From Bradyrhizobium sp. DOA9 (GTDB taxonomy: Bacteria > Pseudomonadota > Alphaproteobacteria > Rhizobiales > Xanthobacteraceae), in assembly GCF_000617845.2 (NCBI RefSeq), contig NZ_DF820426.1, positions 558,001-622,000 on the forward strand: a DNA stretch of 64,000 nucleotides. Direction: 5' to 3'. The translations under genes were made by a program, and so were the position numbers. Below the pieces are notes generated by a model. That model was not told the origin of the DNA and searched no databases. It worked only from the letters and a program-made list of their open reading frames with translations. Below are positions 34,069-43,559 of this stretch, piece after piece (the stretch's first letter is position 1; each line of letters starts with the position of its first letter).

Positions 34069-35312
34069 CAAATGTTCATCCCCTTGAGGGGTTGAAGGTC
34101 CTCGAATTCAGTCACGCCGTCATGGGGCCGACGGCGGGATTGTTGCTGGCCGAACTCGGGGCCGACGTGATCAAGATCGAGCCTGCGCCGGGCGGCGATC
34201 CGACCCGACAGCTGGCCGGCTTCGCAGCCGGCTATTTCTCGGCGTATTGCCGCAGCAAGCGAAGCCTGGCCATCGACCTGAAGCATCCCGAAGGCAAGGC
34301 GCTGGTTCATCGATTGGTCGCCGAGGCCGACGTCGTCCTGGAGAACTATGGTCCTGGCACAATGGATCGGCTCGACTGCGGATATACCGAGCTGTCTGCG
34401 ATCAATCCGCGGCTTATCTATCTGGCTTTGAAAGGCTACCTCAAGGGGCCTTACGAAAACCGCCCGGCTCTCGACGAGGTCGTGCAGTTCCATGCCGGGC
34501 TCGCCTGGATGACCGGTCCTCCCGGCAAGCCGATGCGCGCGGGCGCTTCGGTCAACGATATCATGGGCGCGATGTTTGGCGTGATCGCGCTGCAGTCAGC
34601 CCTGATCGAGCGTCAGAAGACGGGCAAGGGGACAATCGTGAGTGCGGGCCTGTTCGAGAACGCCTGCTTCCTGATGTCGAACTATATGGCCGGCATGATC
34701 GCCGGTGAGCAAGAGCTGCGGCCGATGCCGGCGCGCCGGGGTGCGTGGGCGATCTACGAGCCCTTTGCCACAAAGGGAGGCGGGCAGGTTTTCGTGGGCG
34801 TCACGAGCGATAGCCAATGGACGCGCTTCGTTAAAGAGTTCGAGCTTCAACAGCTGGCAGATGATCCCAAGCTGGCGACTAACCGTTTGCGCACGCAACA
34901 ACGCGAGCATATCCGCCCGATCATTCAGGCGCGGCTGCTCGGGCTGGAGCTGGATGATGTGAAGTCACGGCTCGATCGGGCGAATGTCTCGTGGGCTCCA
35001 GTTGGCAAGCCGTCTGATTTGTTCGAGGATCCACACCTGCAGGCTGCGGGTGGTCTTGTGGATGTTTTTGTCGGAAAGGGCGGTGGCGCCGAGGGACAAA
35101 TCGTTCCCCTTCCGGCATTGCCGATGGCGTTTGGCCAGGATCGGGCACGGCCCGGTCTGGTGAGCCAGCCCCCCCTGGTCGGCCAGCACTCCGAGGAGAT
35201 ATTGCGCGATGTCGGTGTCAGTGCGGAGGAGTTTGCCCGCCTGTCGCAAGACGGCGTGGTCGCCTCCACAACGGCTGAGCGCTTAGAAGTCCAGCAGGCG
35301 AAGCGCACATGA
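34065..35312 (+). CDS. CaiB/BaiF family CoA transferase, copy 1
   Basis: This 415-residue class III CoA transferase opens with LEGLKVLEFSHAVMGPTAG and continues to GADVIKIEP and NRSK-like CRSKRSLAIDL. The catalytic aspartate is Asp165 in GASVNDIMGAM. It would transfer CoA from a donor such as succinyl-CoA to an organic acid, which the lyase encoded just upstream could then cleave. It overlaps both neighbours by ATGA. A paralogue with the same gene order lies at 46455-47690. Confidence 0.9.
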   Translation: MTNVHPLEGLKVLEFSHAVMGPTAGLLLAELGADVIKIEPAPGGDPTRQLAGFAAGYFSAYCRSKRSLAIDLKHPEGKALVHRLVAEADVVLENYGPGTMDRLDCGYTELSAINPRLIYLALKGYLKGPYENRPALDEVVQFHAGLAWMTGPPGKPMRAGASVNDIMGAMFGVIALQSALIERQKTGKGTIVSAGLFENACFLMSNYMAGMIAGEQELRPMPARRGAWAIYEPFATKGGGQVFVGVTSDSQWTRFVKEFELQQLADDPKLATNRLRTQQREHIRPIIQARLLGLELDDVKSRLDRANVSWAPVGKPSDLFEDPHLQAAGGLVDVFVGKGGGAEGQIVPLPALPMAFGQDRARPGLVSQPPLVGQHSEEILRDVGVSAEEFARLSQDGVVASTTAERLEVQQAKRT

Positions 35313-36442
35313 CCTGGTCTTCCCAGGCAGGCGATCGATCGGGACATCGTCTTTCGGCGGGCATTGCTGGCCTGCTTGCCATGGGCTTGATCGGTCTCGG
35401 GCTGTCGACACCTGCCCGCGCGCAGGCCGACGTTGCGGGCAAGAGTGCGGCGGAATTGCTGCCGGATCTCCCTCATGAGATCGTCAGGAACGCCTGTAAC
35501 GAAGGCAAGCTCACGATCTACATGACGATTTTCCGCAACAACGCCGCTCTCGTTCTCGACCGTTTTCGCCAGCGCTTCCCCTGCATCGCGATCAATACCT
35601 TCGTGGGAACCGGTGGCACTCTTTACGAGCGCTTTTCCAGTGAATTTCGTGCCGGCAGCAGCCCGGCCGACATTTTCATGAATGCCAGTCCGACTTTCGG
35701 CGATGCCCTTGCCGACAAGGGAATGTTGACCAAATGGACCCCGCCGAATGCCAGCCGCGTTCCCGCACAGTGGCAACGGCCGGGTTATTGGTATGCCATC
35801 GCAATCGAAGAGATCGGGGTCGGCTGGAACACCGAGAGCCTGACCGCGGAGCAAAAGCTTTGGCTCGACAATCTGAAGACTTGGGATCAGCTGCCGTCCG
35901 CGCCCTTCAAGGAGAGCGCGGCCGTGGTCAACCCGCGCGCCGGCGGCTCGGCACAGTTGCCGCTCGATTTTTTTCGAACCACATTTGGCGATGACTTCCT
36001 CAGGAAGCTCGCTCGTCTCAAGCCCACTGTATTTGACGGCATCAATCCGCTTGTCGAGCGCCTCGTGGCGGGAGAGTTCGATCTCGCTCTGGTAGGTTTG
36101 ACAAGCACGTTCGCGACGCAGAGGGCCCGCGGTGCTCCGCTCGCTTGGACCGTACCCAACCCAAGTCTCGCTATTCCCAATTTCCAGGCTATTCCTGCGA
36201 CTGCTCCCCATCCGAACGCGGCTAAGCTGTTTTTGGCTTGGTCTTTGACCGAGGAAGGGCAGACGGCTTGGGTGACGAAACTCGGCATGGAACCGGCCAA
36301 CCCGGAGATCGAAATCCCGCGGTTCCCGGATGAACCCGATCCCTTGCCGCAGCCCTCAAATTTCTATGCCCCGGATTGGAAGGCCATGACGAAACGGCGC
36401 GCGGCCAATGCCGAGTTTTTCACCGAGCTGTTCGGACATTAG
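35309..36442 (+). CDS. Fbp/Afu-type ABC solute-binding protein
   Basis: This is a 377-residue periplasmic protein with a signal peptide (hydrophobic stretch at about 19-32, PARAQA cleavage near 38). The mature part includes KLTIYMTIFRNNAALVLDRF and GTGGTLYERF, typical of binding proteins grouped with ferric, spermidine or aminophosphonate receptors. The adjacent Tyr-Tyr iron ligands of FbpA would fall near LALVGLTSTFATQ, where no tyrosine is present. A carboxylate or other anion ligand is therefore more likely than Fe3+. It is coupled to the CoA transferase by ATGA. Confidence 0.83.
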   Translation: MTWSSQAGDRSGHRLSAGIAGLLAMGLIGLGLSTPARAQADVAGKSAAELLPDLPHEIVRNACNEGKLTIYMTIFRNNAALVLDRFRQRFPCIAINTFVGTGGTLYERFSSEFRAGSSPADIFMNASPTFGDALADKGMLTKWTPPNASRVPAQWQRPGYWYAIAIEEIGVGWNTESLTAEQKLWLDNLKTWDQLPSAPFKESAAVVNPRAGGSAQLPLDFFRTTFGDDFLRKLARLKPTVFDGINPLVERLVAGEFDLALVGLTSTFATQRARGAPLAWTVPNPSLAIPNFQAIPATAPHPNAAKLFLAWSLTEEGQTAWVTKLGMEPANPEIEIPRFPDEPDPLPQPSNFYAPDWKAMTKRRAANAEFFTELFGH

Positions 36443-36446
36443 GCCC

Positions 36447-38159
36447 ATGTCGGATCTTGTGATTCTGGCAAAGCCGGCCCGCATCATGCGTCTCCTTGAT
36501 GGAGAGACGCTTCTGAGCTTTGCTCTTCTGTTGACGCTCGCAGCCTTGGTGCTGTTGCCGCTCGGTTACCTTGCTTTCGGCGCGCTATCCAGCGCACCAC
36601 CGCATGCCCCGGACGCTAGTCTGACATTTAAAAATCTTGTCGATGTTTATGCGACGTCCCGTTTCGTTGAACCGCTGCTTACGACATTGGGAATCGGGAT
36701 CGCGACCGGCATCGTCTCGACCGCCATTGGCTTGGTGTTGGTTTGGCTACTCGTCCGTGTTGCCGTACCTGGCGCGCGGGTGTGGCGAGTGTTGTTGACG
36801 GTTCCTCTCTATTTTTCGCCCTTGATGCTGGCTTTCGCCTTCGTGGCACTCGGCGCCCCGCGAGTAGGACTTGTCAACCAGGTGTGGCAGGCGATCGGGG
36901 CAACGGGGTCACTCGTCAACGTCTACAGCTTTGTAGGGATCATCTTCGTACTTTCCGTCCATTACGTGCCTTATGCGTTGATCGTCCTGGCCGGACCGGT
37001 GGAAGCCGTCGGATCCGAATTGGAAGAGGCTGCGTCGGTGCTTGGCAGCAGCCACCTTCAGGTGGCGCGCTTTATCGTGTTGCCACTGCTCAGGCCTGCC
37101 TTGCTTTCAACCTTTATGATCATTGCAACGATGGCCGCCGAGAATTTTGCGGTCCCGACGCTGCTCGGTCGTTCTGCACATATCAAGACGATCCCGGGTG
37201 AAATCTACTACATGGTCTCGGCGGAGCCCACGTCGCCGAATCTGGCGGCTGCGCTGGGATCGCTCCTCCTGTTGATCGCCTGCGCCGGTGTCATGGGTTA
37301 TCGCTGGATGGCCAAGGCTTCGGATCGTTATGTTGTGGTAACCGGCAAGCCGAAACGACGCGCGCGCACCGATGCTGGAAGATGGCGGCCGGCTTTGCCG
37401 GTATTGCTCGGTACATATCTGTGCTGCACCACGTTGCTTCCTCTGACAGCCCTCGTCTACGGCTCGTTCCTACCCTTCCTGGGACGCCGGATGAATCTCG
37501 ATCTCCTGACCTTGCGAAACTACGAGACTGCGCTGCGGCCGGCGAACCTTCAGGCGTTGACGAACAGTCTGGTGCTGGCGGGTCTGGCCGCAACGATCTG
37601 CGTAGCGCTGGGCTTTCTGGTAAGCTTTTGCGTCGTGCGGACCCGCGCTCCATTGCGCGGAGCCCTGGACTATATCAGCTCGATGTCGGTTGCGATTCCG
37701 GGGATGGTGCTTGGCATCGGCATGTTGTGGGCCTATGTCGGCGCACCGATGGGATTATGGGGCTCCATCTGGATTTTGCTGTTGGCCTATGTTGCGAGGT
37801 TCGTCGTTCACCCCGCGCGAGCCGTATCGGCGGGGCTGCTGCAATTGTCGCGTGACCTCGACGAAGCCGGTCGCGTGTTGGGTGCGTCGGTGGTGCGGCG
37901 CATGCTGGACATCTCGGCACCGATCGTTCGAGTTCCGTTGTTGTCCTCCTGGCTGGTCGTTGCCATCTTCGCGTTGAACGAGGTGACGTCGACGGTGCTG
38001 CTCTATTCATCCCAGTCCCTTACGCTCTCGATCCTGACCTGGAATTCACTCAACTCGATTGGCGCGATGCAGGCCTTCGCATTCGCCGTCCTGCAAGGAT
38101 TAATCACAATGGTCCTTGTCACTTGTGTCTATTTCCTGTCCGGGAAGGAGCGCGCATGA
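36447..38159 (+). CDS. Fused two-domain ABC permease (FbpB/AfuB type)
   Basis: This 570-residue inner-membrane protein has two homologous permease halves. Each contains a cytoplasmic coupling loop, ELEEAASVLGSSHLQVARF in the first half and DLDEAGRVLGASVVRRMLD in the second. The fused arrangement is normal for FbpB/SfuB/AfuB proteins. The ATG at 36447 begins four bases after the binding-protein stop. The last codon overlaps the ATPase start by ATGA. It forms the whole membrane channel of this importer. Confidence 0.88.
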   Translation: MSDLVILAKPARIMRLLDGETLLSFALLLTLAALVLLPLGYLAFGALSSAPPHAPDASLTFKNLVDVYATSRFVEPLLTTLGIGIATGIVSTAIGLVLVWLLVRVAVPGARVWRVLLTVPLYFSPLMLAFAFVALGAPRVGLVNQVWQAIGATGSLVNVYSFVGIIFVLSVHYVPYALIVLAGPVEAVGSELEEAASVLGSSHLQVARFIVLPLLRPALLSTFMIIATMAAENFAVPTLLGRSAHIKTIPGEIYYMVSAEPTSPNLAAALGSLLLLIACAGVMGYRWMAKASDRYVVVTGKPKRRARTDAGRWRPALPVLLGTYLCCTTLLPLTALVYGSFLPFLGRRMNLDLLTLRNYETALRPANLQALTNSLVLAGLAATICVALGFLVSFCVVRTRAPLRGALDYISSMSVAIPGMVLGIGMLWAYVGAPMGLWGSIWILLLAYVARFVVHPARAVSAGLLQLSRDLDEAGRVLGASVVRRMLDISAPIVRVPLLSSWLVVAIFALNEVTSTVLLYSSQSLTLSILTWNSLNSIGAMQAFAFAVLQGLITMVLVTCVYFLSGKERA

Positions 38160-39208
38160 GCGCCACGCATGTCGAACTCAGCGGTCTTCAGAAGCGGTTC
38201 GCTCCCGGCCTGACGGTGGGCCCGATCGATCTTGCCATCGACGCCGGGGAAATCGTCGCGTTGCTAGGGCCGAGCGGATGCGGCAAGACGACGTTGTTGC
38301 GGTGTATTTCCGGTCTGGAAACGCCGAGTGAAGGTGAAATCAGGATTGGCGGCAGAACCGTCTTTTCCGCAGCCGGGAATATCAATGAGAGTCCGGAGCG
38401 ACGTCAGGTCGGATTCGTGTTTCAATCTTATGCCCTCTGGCCGCATATGACGGTTGCCGAAAACGTGGCGTATGGACTCAAGCTTCGTAAAGTGGTCCGC
38501 CCAGAGATCCGGCAACGCGTCGAGGCCATTCTTGCCAGCGTCGGCTTGGCAAACATGGCCGATCGCTATCCCTCGACGCTCAGTGGAGGACAGCAGCAGC
38601 GCGTCGCCATTGCCAGAAGCCTGGTCGTCGAGGCTCGTGTGATATTGTTCGACGAGCCATTCAGCAATCTCGACGTCAATTTACGGGAGGAAATGAGGTA
38701 CGAGCTGCGACGGCTGATCAAGCAATCGGGTGTGACCGGCGTATTCGTCACGCACGATCAGGGCGAGGCCATGGTCGTGGCGGACAGGATCTGTCTGTTG
38801 CGCCAAGGTCGGGTCGAGCAGATTGGACCTCCGCGTGAGCTGTTCCAGAAACCTGTTTCCCGATTTGCGCTGAATTTCTTCGGCGCTTCAAACATCTTGC
38901 CGGTCGCGCAAGAAGGTGATGGGTATGTCGTTCTCGAGGGTGGTCATCGCCTGGAAACGGGATCGAAGTTGAAGCGCGATGGTCTCCTGGCGATTCGACC
39001 GGAAATGCTGAGATTCCTTCCCGAGAATGCGGCGGGTGCGAACATCATCAAGGGTGAAGTGAGAAATGCCACGTTTCTCGGCGGGATGACGGTCTACGAT
39101 GTCGACGCCGCTGGCGTTGTCCTGAAAGTGAGCAGTTCGGAGGCCGAGCACGCCGTCGGGGCGCGGGTGGCGCTCGAACTGCCGGAACGGGCGCTAATTC
39201 GCGTCTGA
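38156..39208 (+). CDS. ABC transporter ATPase (FbpC/PotA type)
   Basis: This 350-residue ATPase has Walker A GPSGCGKTT (38-46), LSGGQQQRVAIARS, Walker B VILFDEPFSNLD and the switch His in VTHDQGEAM. A C-terminal TOBE-like regulatory domain (about 235-350) follows. It completes the importer encoded from 35309. The regulated substrate cannot be told from this subunit. Confidence 0.9.
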   Translation: MSATHVELSGLQKRFAPGLTVGPIDLAIDAGEIVALLGPSGCGKTTLLRCISGLETPSEGEIRIGGRTVFSAAGNINESPERRQVGFVFQSYALWPHMTVAENVAYGLKLRKVVRPEIRQRVEAILASVGLANMADRYPSTLSGGQQQRVAIARSLVVEARVILFDEPFSNLDVNLREEMRYELRRLIKQSGVTGVFVTHDQGEAMVVADRICLLRQGRVEQIGPPRELFQKPVSRFALNFFGASNILPVAQEGDGYVVLEGGHRLETGSKLKRDGLLAIRPEMLRFLPENAAGANIIKGEVRNATFLGGMTVYDVDAAGVVLKVSSSEAEHAVGARVALELPERALIRV

Positions 39209-39257
39209 TCTATGGTGCGAGACAGACTTGCGGCACACGGGTGGAAAGAGGCAATAT

Positions 39258-39272
39258 CGACATGCTTTGTCG
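39258..39272. promoter_or_regulatory. Dyad upstream of GntR gene
   Basis: Perfect arms CGACA (39258-39262) and TGTCG (39268-39272) separated by five bases lie 24 bases before the TTG start of the GntR gene. It may be an autoregulatory site or part of the leader. Confidence 0.3.
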
Positions 39273-39296
39273 GAAAAGAATTGGCAGGGTTGAGCA

Positions 39297-40007
39297 TTGG
39301 TTGCGAGAAAGCAGACGAAGATCTCGGTCAGGACAGTCGGAGAGCGGACCGGAGATCGGTCATCGAAGGAGCGGGGTGAAAAGCCGAACTACTACCGCCT
39401 TATTCGTGAATTGATCGTTTCCGGCGAGCTCGTGCCAAACGAGCGCCTTATCGAAAACGATCTTGCGCAACGCTTCGGTACGAATCGGGCGAATATTCGC
39501 ATTGCGCTCAGTCGGCTCGATCAGGAGGGTTTGGTCAGTTGCTCTCCGAATCACAGCGCCAGGGTACGCGTCGTCGAAAGAGATGAGGCGCTTCAGATCT
39601 TTGAGACGCGCGGCGCTTTGGAACGCCTGGTTGCGGCGCACGCGGCCCGCAACGCAACGCCGACGCAGTGCCGCAAGATGCGCTCGCTGCTCGGCGCGAT
39701 GGAAAAGGCGCTGGCAGCGGAAGACATGAATGCCTTTTCCGACGAGACGGCCAAATTGCGAGCGGTCATTTGGAGTGCGTCGCGGCACGAGACGGCGAGC
39801 CGGCTTCTGTCGGCAGTGAACTACCAGCTCGTTCGTTTTCGCTATCGCTCGATCACCGTTCCTGGCCGCGCAGAGCAATCGCTCCGGCAGTTCAAGGCAA
39901 TCGTGGATGCGATCGAAGGAGGTCGTCCGCTTGCTGCGGAAGCCGCCATGGATGCGTATTCCGCCAGCGCCATTGCGAGCCTCCGTAAGGCCTTCCGGAG
40001 GCACTGA
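39297..40007 (+). CDS. GntR-family (FadR/FCD) transcriptional regulator
   Basis: This 236-residue regulator has a winged helix-turn-helix (about 30-95, with LIVSGELVPNERLIENDLAQ and RANIRIALSRLDQEGLV) and an all-helical FCD-type effector domain (about 100-230). The start is TTG at 39297 with AGGG upstream; an in-frame stop lies just before it, and no ATG begins the HTH. It follows the Fbp-like importer by 88 bases on the same strand. It is the best candidate for binding the palindromes in the MmgE/lyase divergent region. Its ligand is probably the organic acid or CoA ester of this pathway. Confidence 0.85.
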   Translation: MVARKQTKISVRTVGERTGDRSSKERGEKPNYYRLIRELIVSGELVPNERLIENDLAQRFGTNRANIRIALSRLDQEGLVSCSPNHSARVRVVERDEALQIFETRGALERLVAAHAARNATPTQCRKMRSLLGAMEKALAAEDMNAFSDETAKLRAVIWSASRHETASRLLSAVNYQLVRFRYRSITVPGRAEQSLRQFKAIVDAIEGGRPLAAEAAMDAYSASAIASLRKAFRRH

Positions 40008-40039
40008 ACAGCGGTGCGAACAGCCGCCAGTTGGCGCTA

Positions 40040-41086
40040 GAGCGTTTCACATTTTGACTGAAGCATAACCGGCGTTGGCGAAGTAGTTGGCGCATTCGCG
40101 AGGCTGGATGTCGTGGACTAGATGACCGATGTGGCGCCAAGTGTCCTCGATGGTGCGCTTCTGAGCTTGCCGCATCCAGTGTTTGATCTTGGCGAAGGCC
40201 TGTTCGATCGGATTGAGGTCGGGTGAGTAGGGCGGCAGGTACCAGAGCCTGGCGCCGGCGGCCTGGATCGTCTGCCTGACAGCTTTCGATTTGTGGCTTC
40301 CGAGATTGTCGAGAATGACGATGTCGCCTTCGCGCAGGGTCGGCCGGAGAAGGTGCTCGACATAAGCGCGGAAGCACTCGCCGTTGATCGGTCCGTCGAA
40401 GACACAGGGTGCCGTGAGCCGGTCGTGGCGGAGCGCACCGAGGAATGTGAGGGTCCGCCAGTGACCATGCGGAGCAAAGCCGCGCAGACGTGCTCCTTTG
40501 GGGCCCCAGCCCCGCAAAGGGGCCATGTTGGTCTTGATCCAGGTCTCATCGATGAAGACGAGCCGGCCCGGATCGAGCCCGGCCTGCCAGGACCGCCAAC
40601 GCTGGCGTCTACGAGAGACGTCGGCGCGAGCCTGTTCGAGGGCGAACAGTGTTTTTTTTTGAAGCGCAGTCCTTCCCGACGCAGGAACAGCCAGACCGCG
40701 TTGTGTGAGACCTTGACCCCACGGGCCGCCAGTTCCGCCTTCAGACCATGCAGCGTCAGGTGCGGCGTCTCGGTGATCCGCTCGACGATGAAGGTGCGGT
40801 GCGGATCAAGCACCGGCTTGCGGTGACCGCCCATCTTGCCAGGCGCAACCGAGCCGGTCGCTCGATAACGCTGCGACCACTTCACAACCGACGACACCGC
40901 AACACCAAACCGTTCCGCCACGGACCGGCAGCTCTCACCTTTGGCAACAGCGGATACCGCACGCTTGCGTAAATCGTTGGAAATTGGTCGGACCATCGAT
41001 GCTGGCCTCCAGCCCAGCCAGCATCTTGAATCATATTCGCCCCAGCTCGGGAATCCCTTCCGATTCAATAAATCCGTGAACCGCTC
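40040..41086 (-). mobile_element. IS630-family insertion sequence
   Basis: This element of about 1,047 bp is bounded by imperfect terminal inverted repeats. The left end reads GAGCGTTTCAC, and the right end read inward is GAGCGGTTCAC, with similarity continuing about ten further bases. Both ends are flanked by TA (40038-40039 and 41087-41088), the target duplicated by IS630/Tc1-mariner elements. It encodes one transposase read through a frameshift. It sits between the GntR gene and a chemotaxis receptor gene and interrupts no recognisable gene. Confidence 0.88.
40047..40996 (-). CDS. IS630 transposase, probable programmed -1 frameshift
   Basis: The N-terminal part (from ATG 40996, MVRPISNDLRKRAVSA) holds two helix-turn-helix-like segments up to RREGLRFKKK. 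The DDE domain is in the -1 frame: Asp of FIDETW, Asp of VILDNLGSHKS and Glu of SPDLNPIEQAF. The two frames meet at a run of nine A residues on the coding strand (T-run 40652-40660). A single -1 slip there gives exactly 316 residues with no loss, so the gene looks intact and dependent on slippage rather than broken. A real one-base deletion cannot be excluded. Confidence 0.83.
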
Positions 41087-41277
41087 TAAAACTTCAAGAC
41101 AGGAATATTACGGCCTCGGCCCGACGATGAGATCCGCGAGGTGCAAGAAGCCCGCCTGCCTTTGCCGTTTGGTCGCCTAGTCTGGCAGAAAAAACATGCC
41201 TGTGCTTGCAGCTTCCATTAATTCGTTAACGGGCTTGTCCTAGAGTCGCATAACCTTGTCAGCACACGCTGGAAACA

Positions 41278-43371
41278 ATGTTTGAAAATCTGTCCGTTCG
41301 CGCGATTCTTGGATTGGTCATCGGTATTTTGGGAAGCCTCCTGGTCAGCCAGGTGGCTTTAAGTGTTTATGACTCATTGGGTCGTAACAGAGCCGCCCAG
41401 CGGGTCGATCAATTGGCCGCCGTAAGTCAGCAATTGTTTACGACCGTATCGAGTTTCCGCCGCGAGCGAGGGACCTTCCTCGCCGGGCTCGTGGCCGAGG
41501 CCCCGGCTGATGCCACTGCCGACAATCGCATAGCGACCAACCGAAGATTGGCCGAGACGGCCTATCAGCAGGCTCAAGATCGCTTGGCAGTCTCGGCCGA
41601 CTCCAAGCTCGCGGATCGGAGCAAGGCGGTCGTTGCCGCGCATGAAACCTTGAGCGACCTTCGTGCCAGCGCCGAGGCTGCCATCCATTCGCCGAAGGCC
41701 TCGCGCGATCCCCGCTTTGCCGAGCAGTTCGAGCGTATGACACAGGCCTATCTTGATACGCTGGTCGGCCTGACGGACGCGATTGAGCAAAGCCTCATGC
41801 TGGTCGATCCCATGATCGACTATCTGCTCGGCGTAAAGCAGGCGGCATGGGCAGTTCGCGACTCTGCCGGACAAGTCATCATTCGGATGAGCGCCGCGGC
41901 TTCGAGTGGCAAGCCATGGAGTACCGCCGAAATCGTCGGTGCGGCAGAAGACGCCGGTCGCGCTGATCGTGCGTGGAGCGAGGTGCGGCACGCCCTATCT
42001 CGTCCGGATGCGCCGTCGGCCCTCGTCGAGATTATCGCTCGCTCCAAGCAACCCGAGATGGTCGCCATGACCCAGCAGCACAACGAATACGTCAAGACGT
42101 TGAACAGCGGGCAGCCGATCAACGTCAAATACGCAGATCTGGCAAGAATTGAATCCGCGCTCCAGGACCTGCCGTCGAGTGCCGCCACAACCGCCCTCGA
42201 CGAGATGGTCGTTCGCGCGGGGCAGCAAATGAGTTCGGCCAGGCGCGGGCTCATCATCGATATCGCGATGATGCTGGTTGCGGTCGTTATAACCGCCGTT
42301 GGGTTTTTGCTGGTTCATCGCAGGATCACGGCTCCCCTGCGCAATCTCGCCTTTGCAATGCGGGGTCTGGCACAGCGGAACTATGGAATCGAGCTTGCAG
42401 GACTCGACCGATCCGACGAAGTCGGTGAGATGTCGCGCGCGGTTGCGGTGTTCAAGGACAGTATGATCGACGGCGACCGGCTCGCACAGGAAAAGGAAGT
42501 CGAACAGCAGGGCAAGGAACGTCGCCAAGTCGCGGTGGAGAACCTGATCAAGCGCTTCGAGGTTTCGGTTACGGAATCGCTGCACACGCTCGCGTCCGCT
42601 TCGGACGAGCTGAATGCCACGGCGCAATCGATGTCGGCGACCGCAGATGAAGGACGTTCGAAGGCGGCCGAAGTCGCCAATGTTTCCCGCGAGGCATCCG
42701 CGAATGTGCAGACAGTCGCGGCGGCGACCGAACAACTTTCGGCGTCGATCAGCGAGATCAACAGGCAGGTCGCGGATTCCACGGGGATCGCGAGTGCGGC
42801 AGCCCAACAGGCTGAATTGACCAATCGCGAGGTACAGGCGCTCTCCGACGCCGCGCAGCGGATCGGAGACGTGGTCGAGCTCATCAGCGGCATTGCGAAA
42901 CAGACCAATCTCCTGGCGCTGAATGCGACGATCGAGGCCGCGCGTGCAGGCGAGGCAGGTAAAGGATTCGCGGTGGTCGCCGCCGAGGTCAAAACTCTCG
43001 CCACTCAGACCGCGAATGCGACCGAAGATATCACCAACCAGGTTGCGGCCATCCAGGCTGCGACTGGTTCATCGGTTCTGGCAATCCAATCAATCAGTCA
43101 GACCATCCAGCGCGTCAGCCAGATCGCGTCGGTCATCGCCGCCGCGGTGGAAGAGCAAGGGGCCGCGACGCGCGAGATTGCCCGGAACGTCCAGCAGACA
43201 TCAGAAGGGACGACGGAAGTGTCGCGGCACATCGTCAGCGTTTCGGACGCTGCGACCGAGACTGGCGCGGCGGCCGGCGAGGTGCTCGACGCCGCCAGGA
43301 TGCTGTCGCGTTTATCGAATGATCTAAGAGCCGATGTGGACCAGTTTGTCGAGAATCTGCGGGTGGCCTAG
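41278..43371 (+). CDS. Methyl-accepting chemotaxis protein
   Basis: This is a 697-residue transmembrane chemoreceptor. TM1 lies at about 8-30 and TM2 at about 325-345, enclosing a roughly 290-residue periplasmic helical domain whose start (RRERGTFLAGL) resembles NIT-type sensors. A HAMP domain (about 346-400) and a cytoplasmic signalling hairpin follow, with its tip around IAKQTNLLALNATIEAARAG. No CheR-docking pentapeptide is present at the C-terminus (ENLRVA). The ATG at 41278 follows CTGGAAA. Its place among catabolic modules suggests it senses one of their substrates, which is inference. Confidence 0.9.
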   Translation: MFENLSVRAILGLVIGILGSLLVSQVALSVYDSLGRNRAAQRVDQLAAVSQQLFTTVSSFRRERGTFLAGLVAEAPADATADNRIATNRRLAETAYQQAQDRLAVSADSKLADRSKAVVAAHETLSDLRASAEAAIHSPKASRDPRFAEQFERMTQAYLDTLVGLTDAIEQSLMLVDPMIDYLLGVKQAAWAVRDSAGQVIIRMSAAASSGKPWSTAEIVGAAEDAGRADRAWSEVRHALSRPDAPSALVEIIARSKQPEMVAMTQQHNEYVKTLNSGQPINVKYADLARIESALQDLPSSAATTALDEMVVRAGQQMSSARRGLIIDIAMMLVAVVITAVGFLLVHRRITAPLRNLAFAMRGLAQRNYGIELAGLDRSDEVGEMSRAVAVFKDSMIDGDRLAQEKEVEQQGKERRQVAVENLIKRFEVSVTESLHTLASASDELNATAQSMSATADEGRSKAAEVANVSREASANVQTVAAATEQLSASISEINRQVADSTGIASAAAQQAELTNREVQALSDAAQRIGDVVELISGIAKQTNLLALNATIEAARAGEAGKGFAVVAAEVKTLATQTANATEDITNQVAAIQAATGSSVLAIQSISQTIQRVSQIASVIAAAVEEQGAATREIARNVQQTSEGTTEVSRHIVSVSDAATETGAAAGEVLDAARMLSRLSNDLRADVDQFVENLRVA

Positions 43372-43412
43372 GCGAGCCGCGGCCGCGCGTCGTGGCCCAC
43401 CGGCCAAGCCGT

Positions 43413-43559
43413 CTATCCTGCTTCGAGCGCACACCCGATGTCCGCACGGAGGTGCTTCGCCATCGCCGCGACGAGAGCGGCGCCAGGCAGAGTCATGAAA
43501 GCTGGACCGAGCAGGGTTAGCAGATCGCAGCCTCGCTGTAGGTTGGAGCTAGATAGTCG
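43413..43559 (-). pseudogene. Possible remnant of IclR-family regulator C-terminus
   Basis: An open 49-codon stretch on the minus strand ends LLTLLGPAFMTLPGAALVAA, then MAKHLRADIGCALEAG. This resembles the last helices of IclR effector domains (ALTL-GP pattern, then an A-L-G-rich amphipathic helix). It has no start and is preceded by a stop. The surrounding 423-base convergent gap (43372-43794) between the chemoreceptor and the MFS gene holds no other recognisable gene or clear terminator. The identification is tentative. Confidence 0.3.

Noticed and set aside
35309..39208. Ferric iron ABC transporter
   Set aside because: The binding protein lacks the tyrosine pair and the genes are coupled to a CoA transferase and lyase, so iron is not the favoured substrate.
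40047..40996. IS630 transposase as a pseudogene or as two separate genes
   Set aside because: A single -1 slip at the nine-A run restores a full-length protein with all DDE residues, and both terminal repeats are present.
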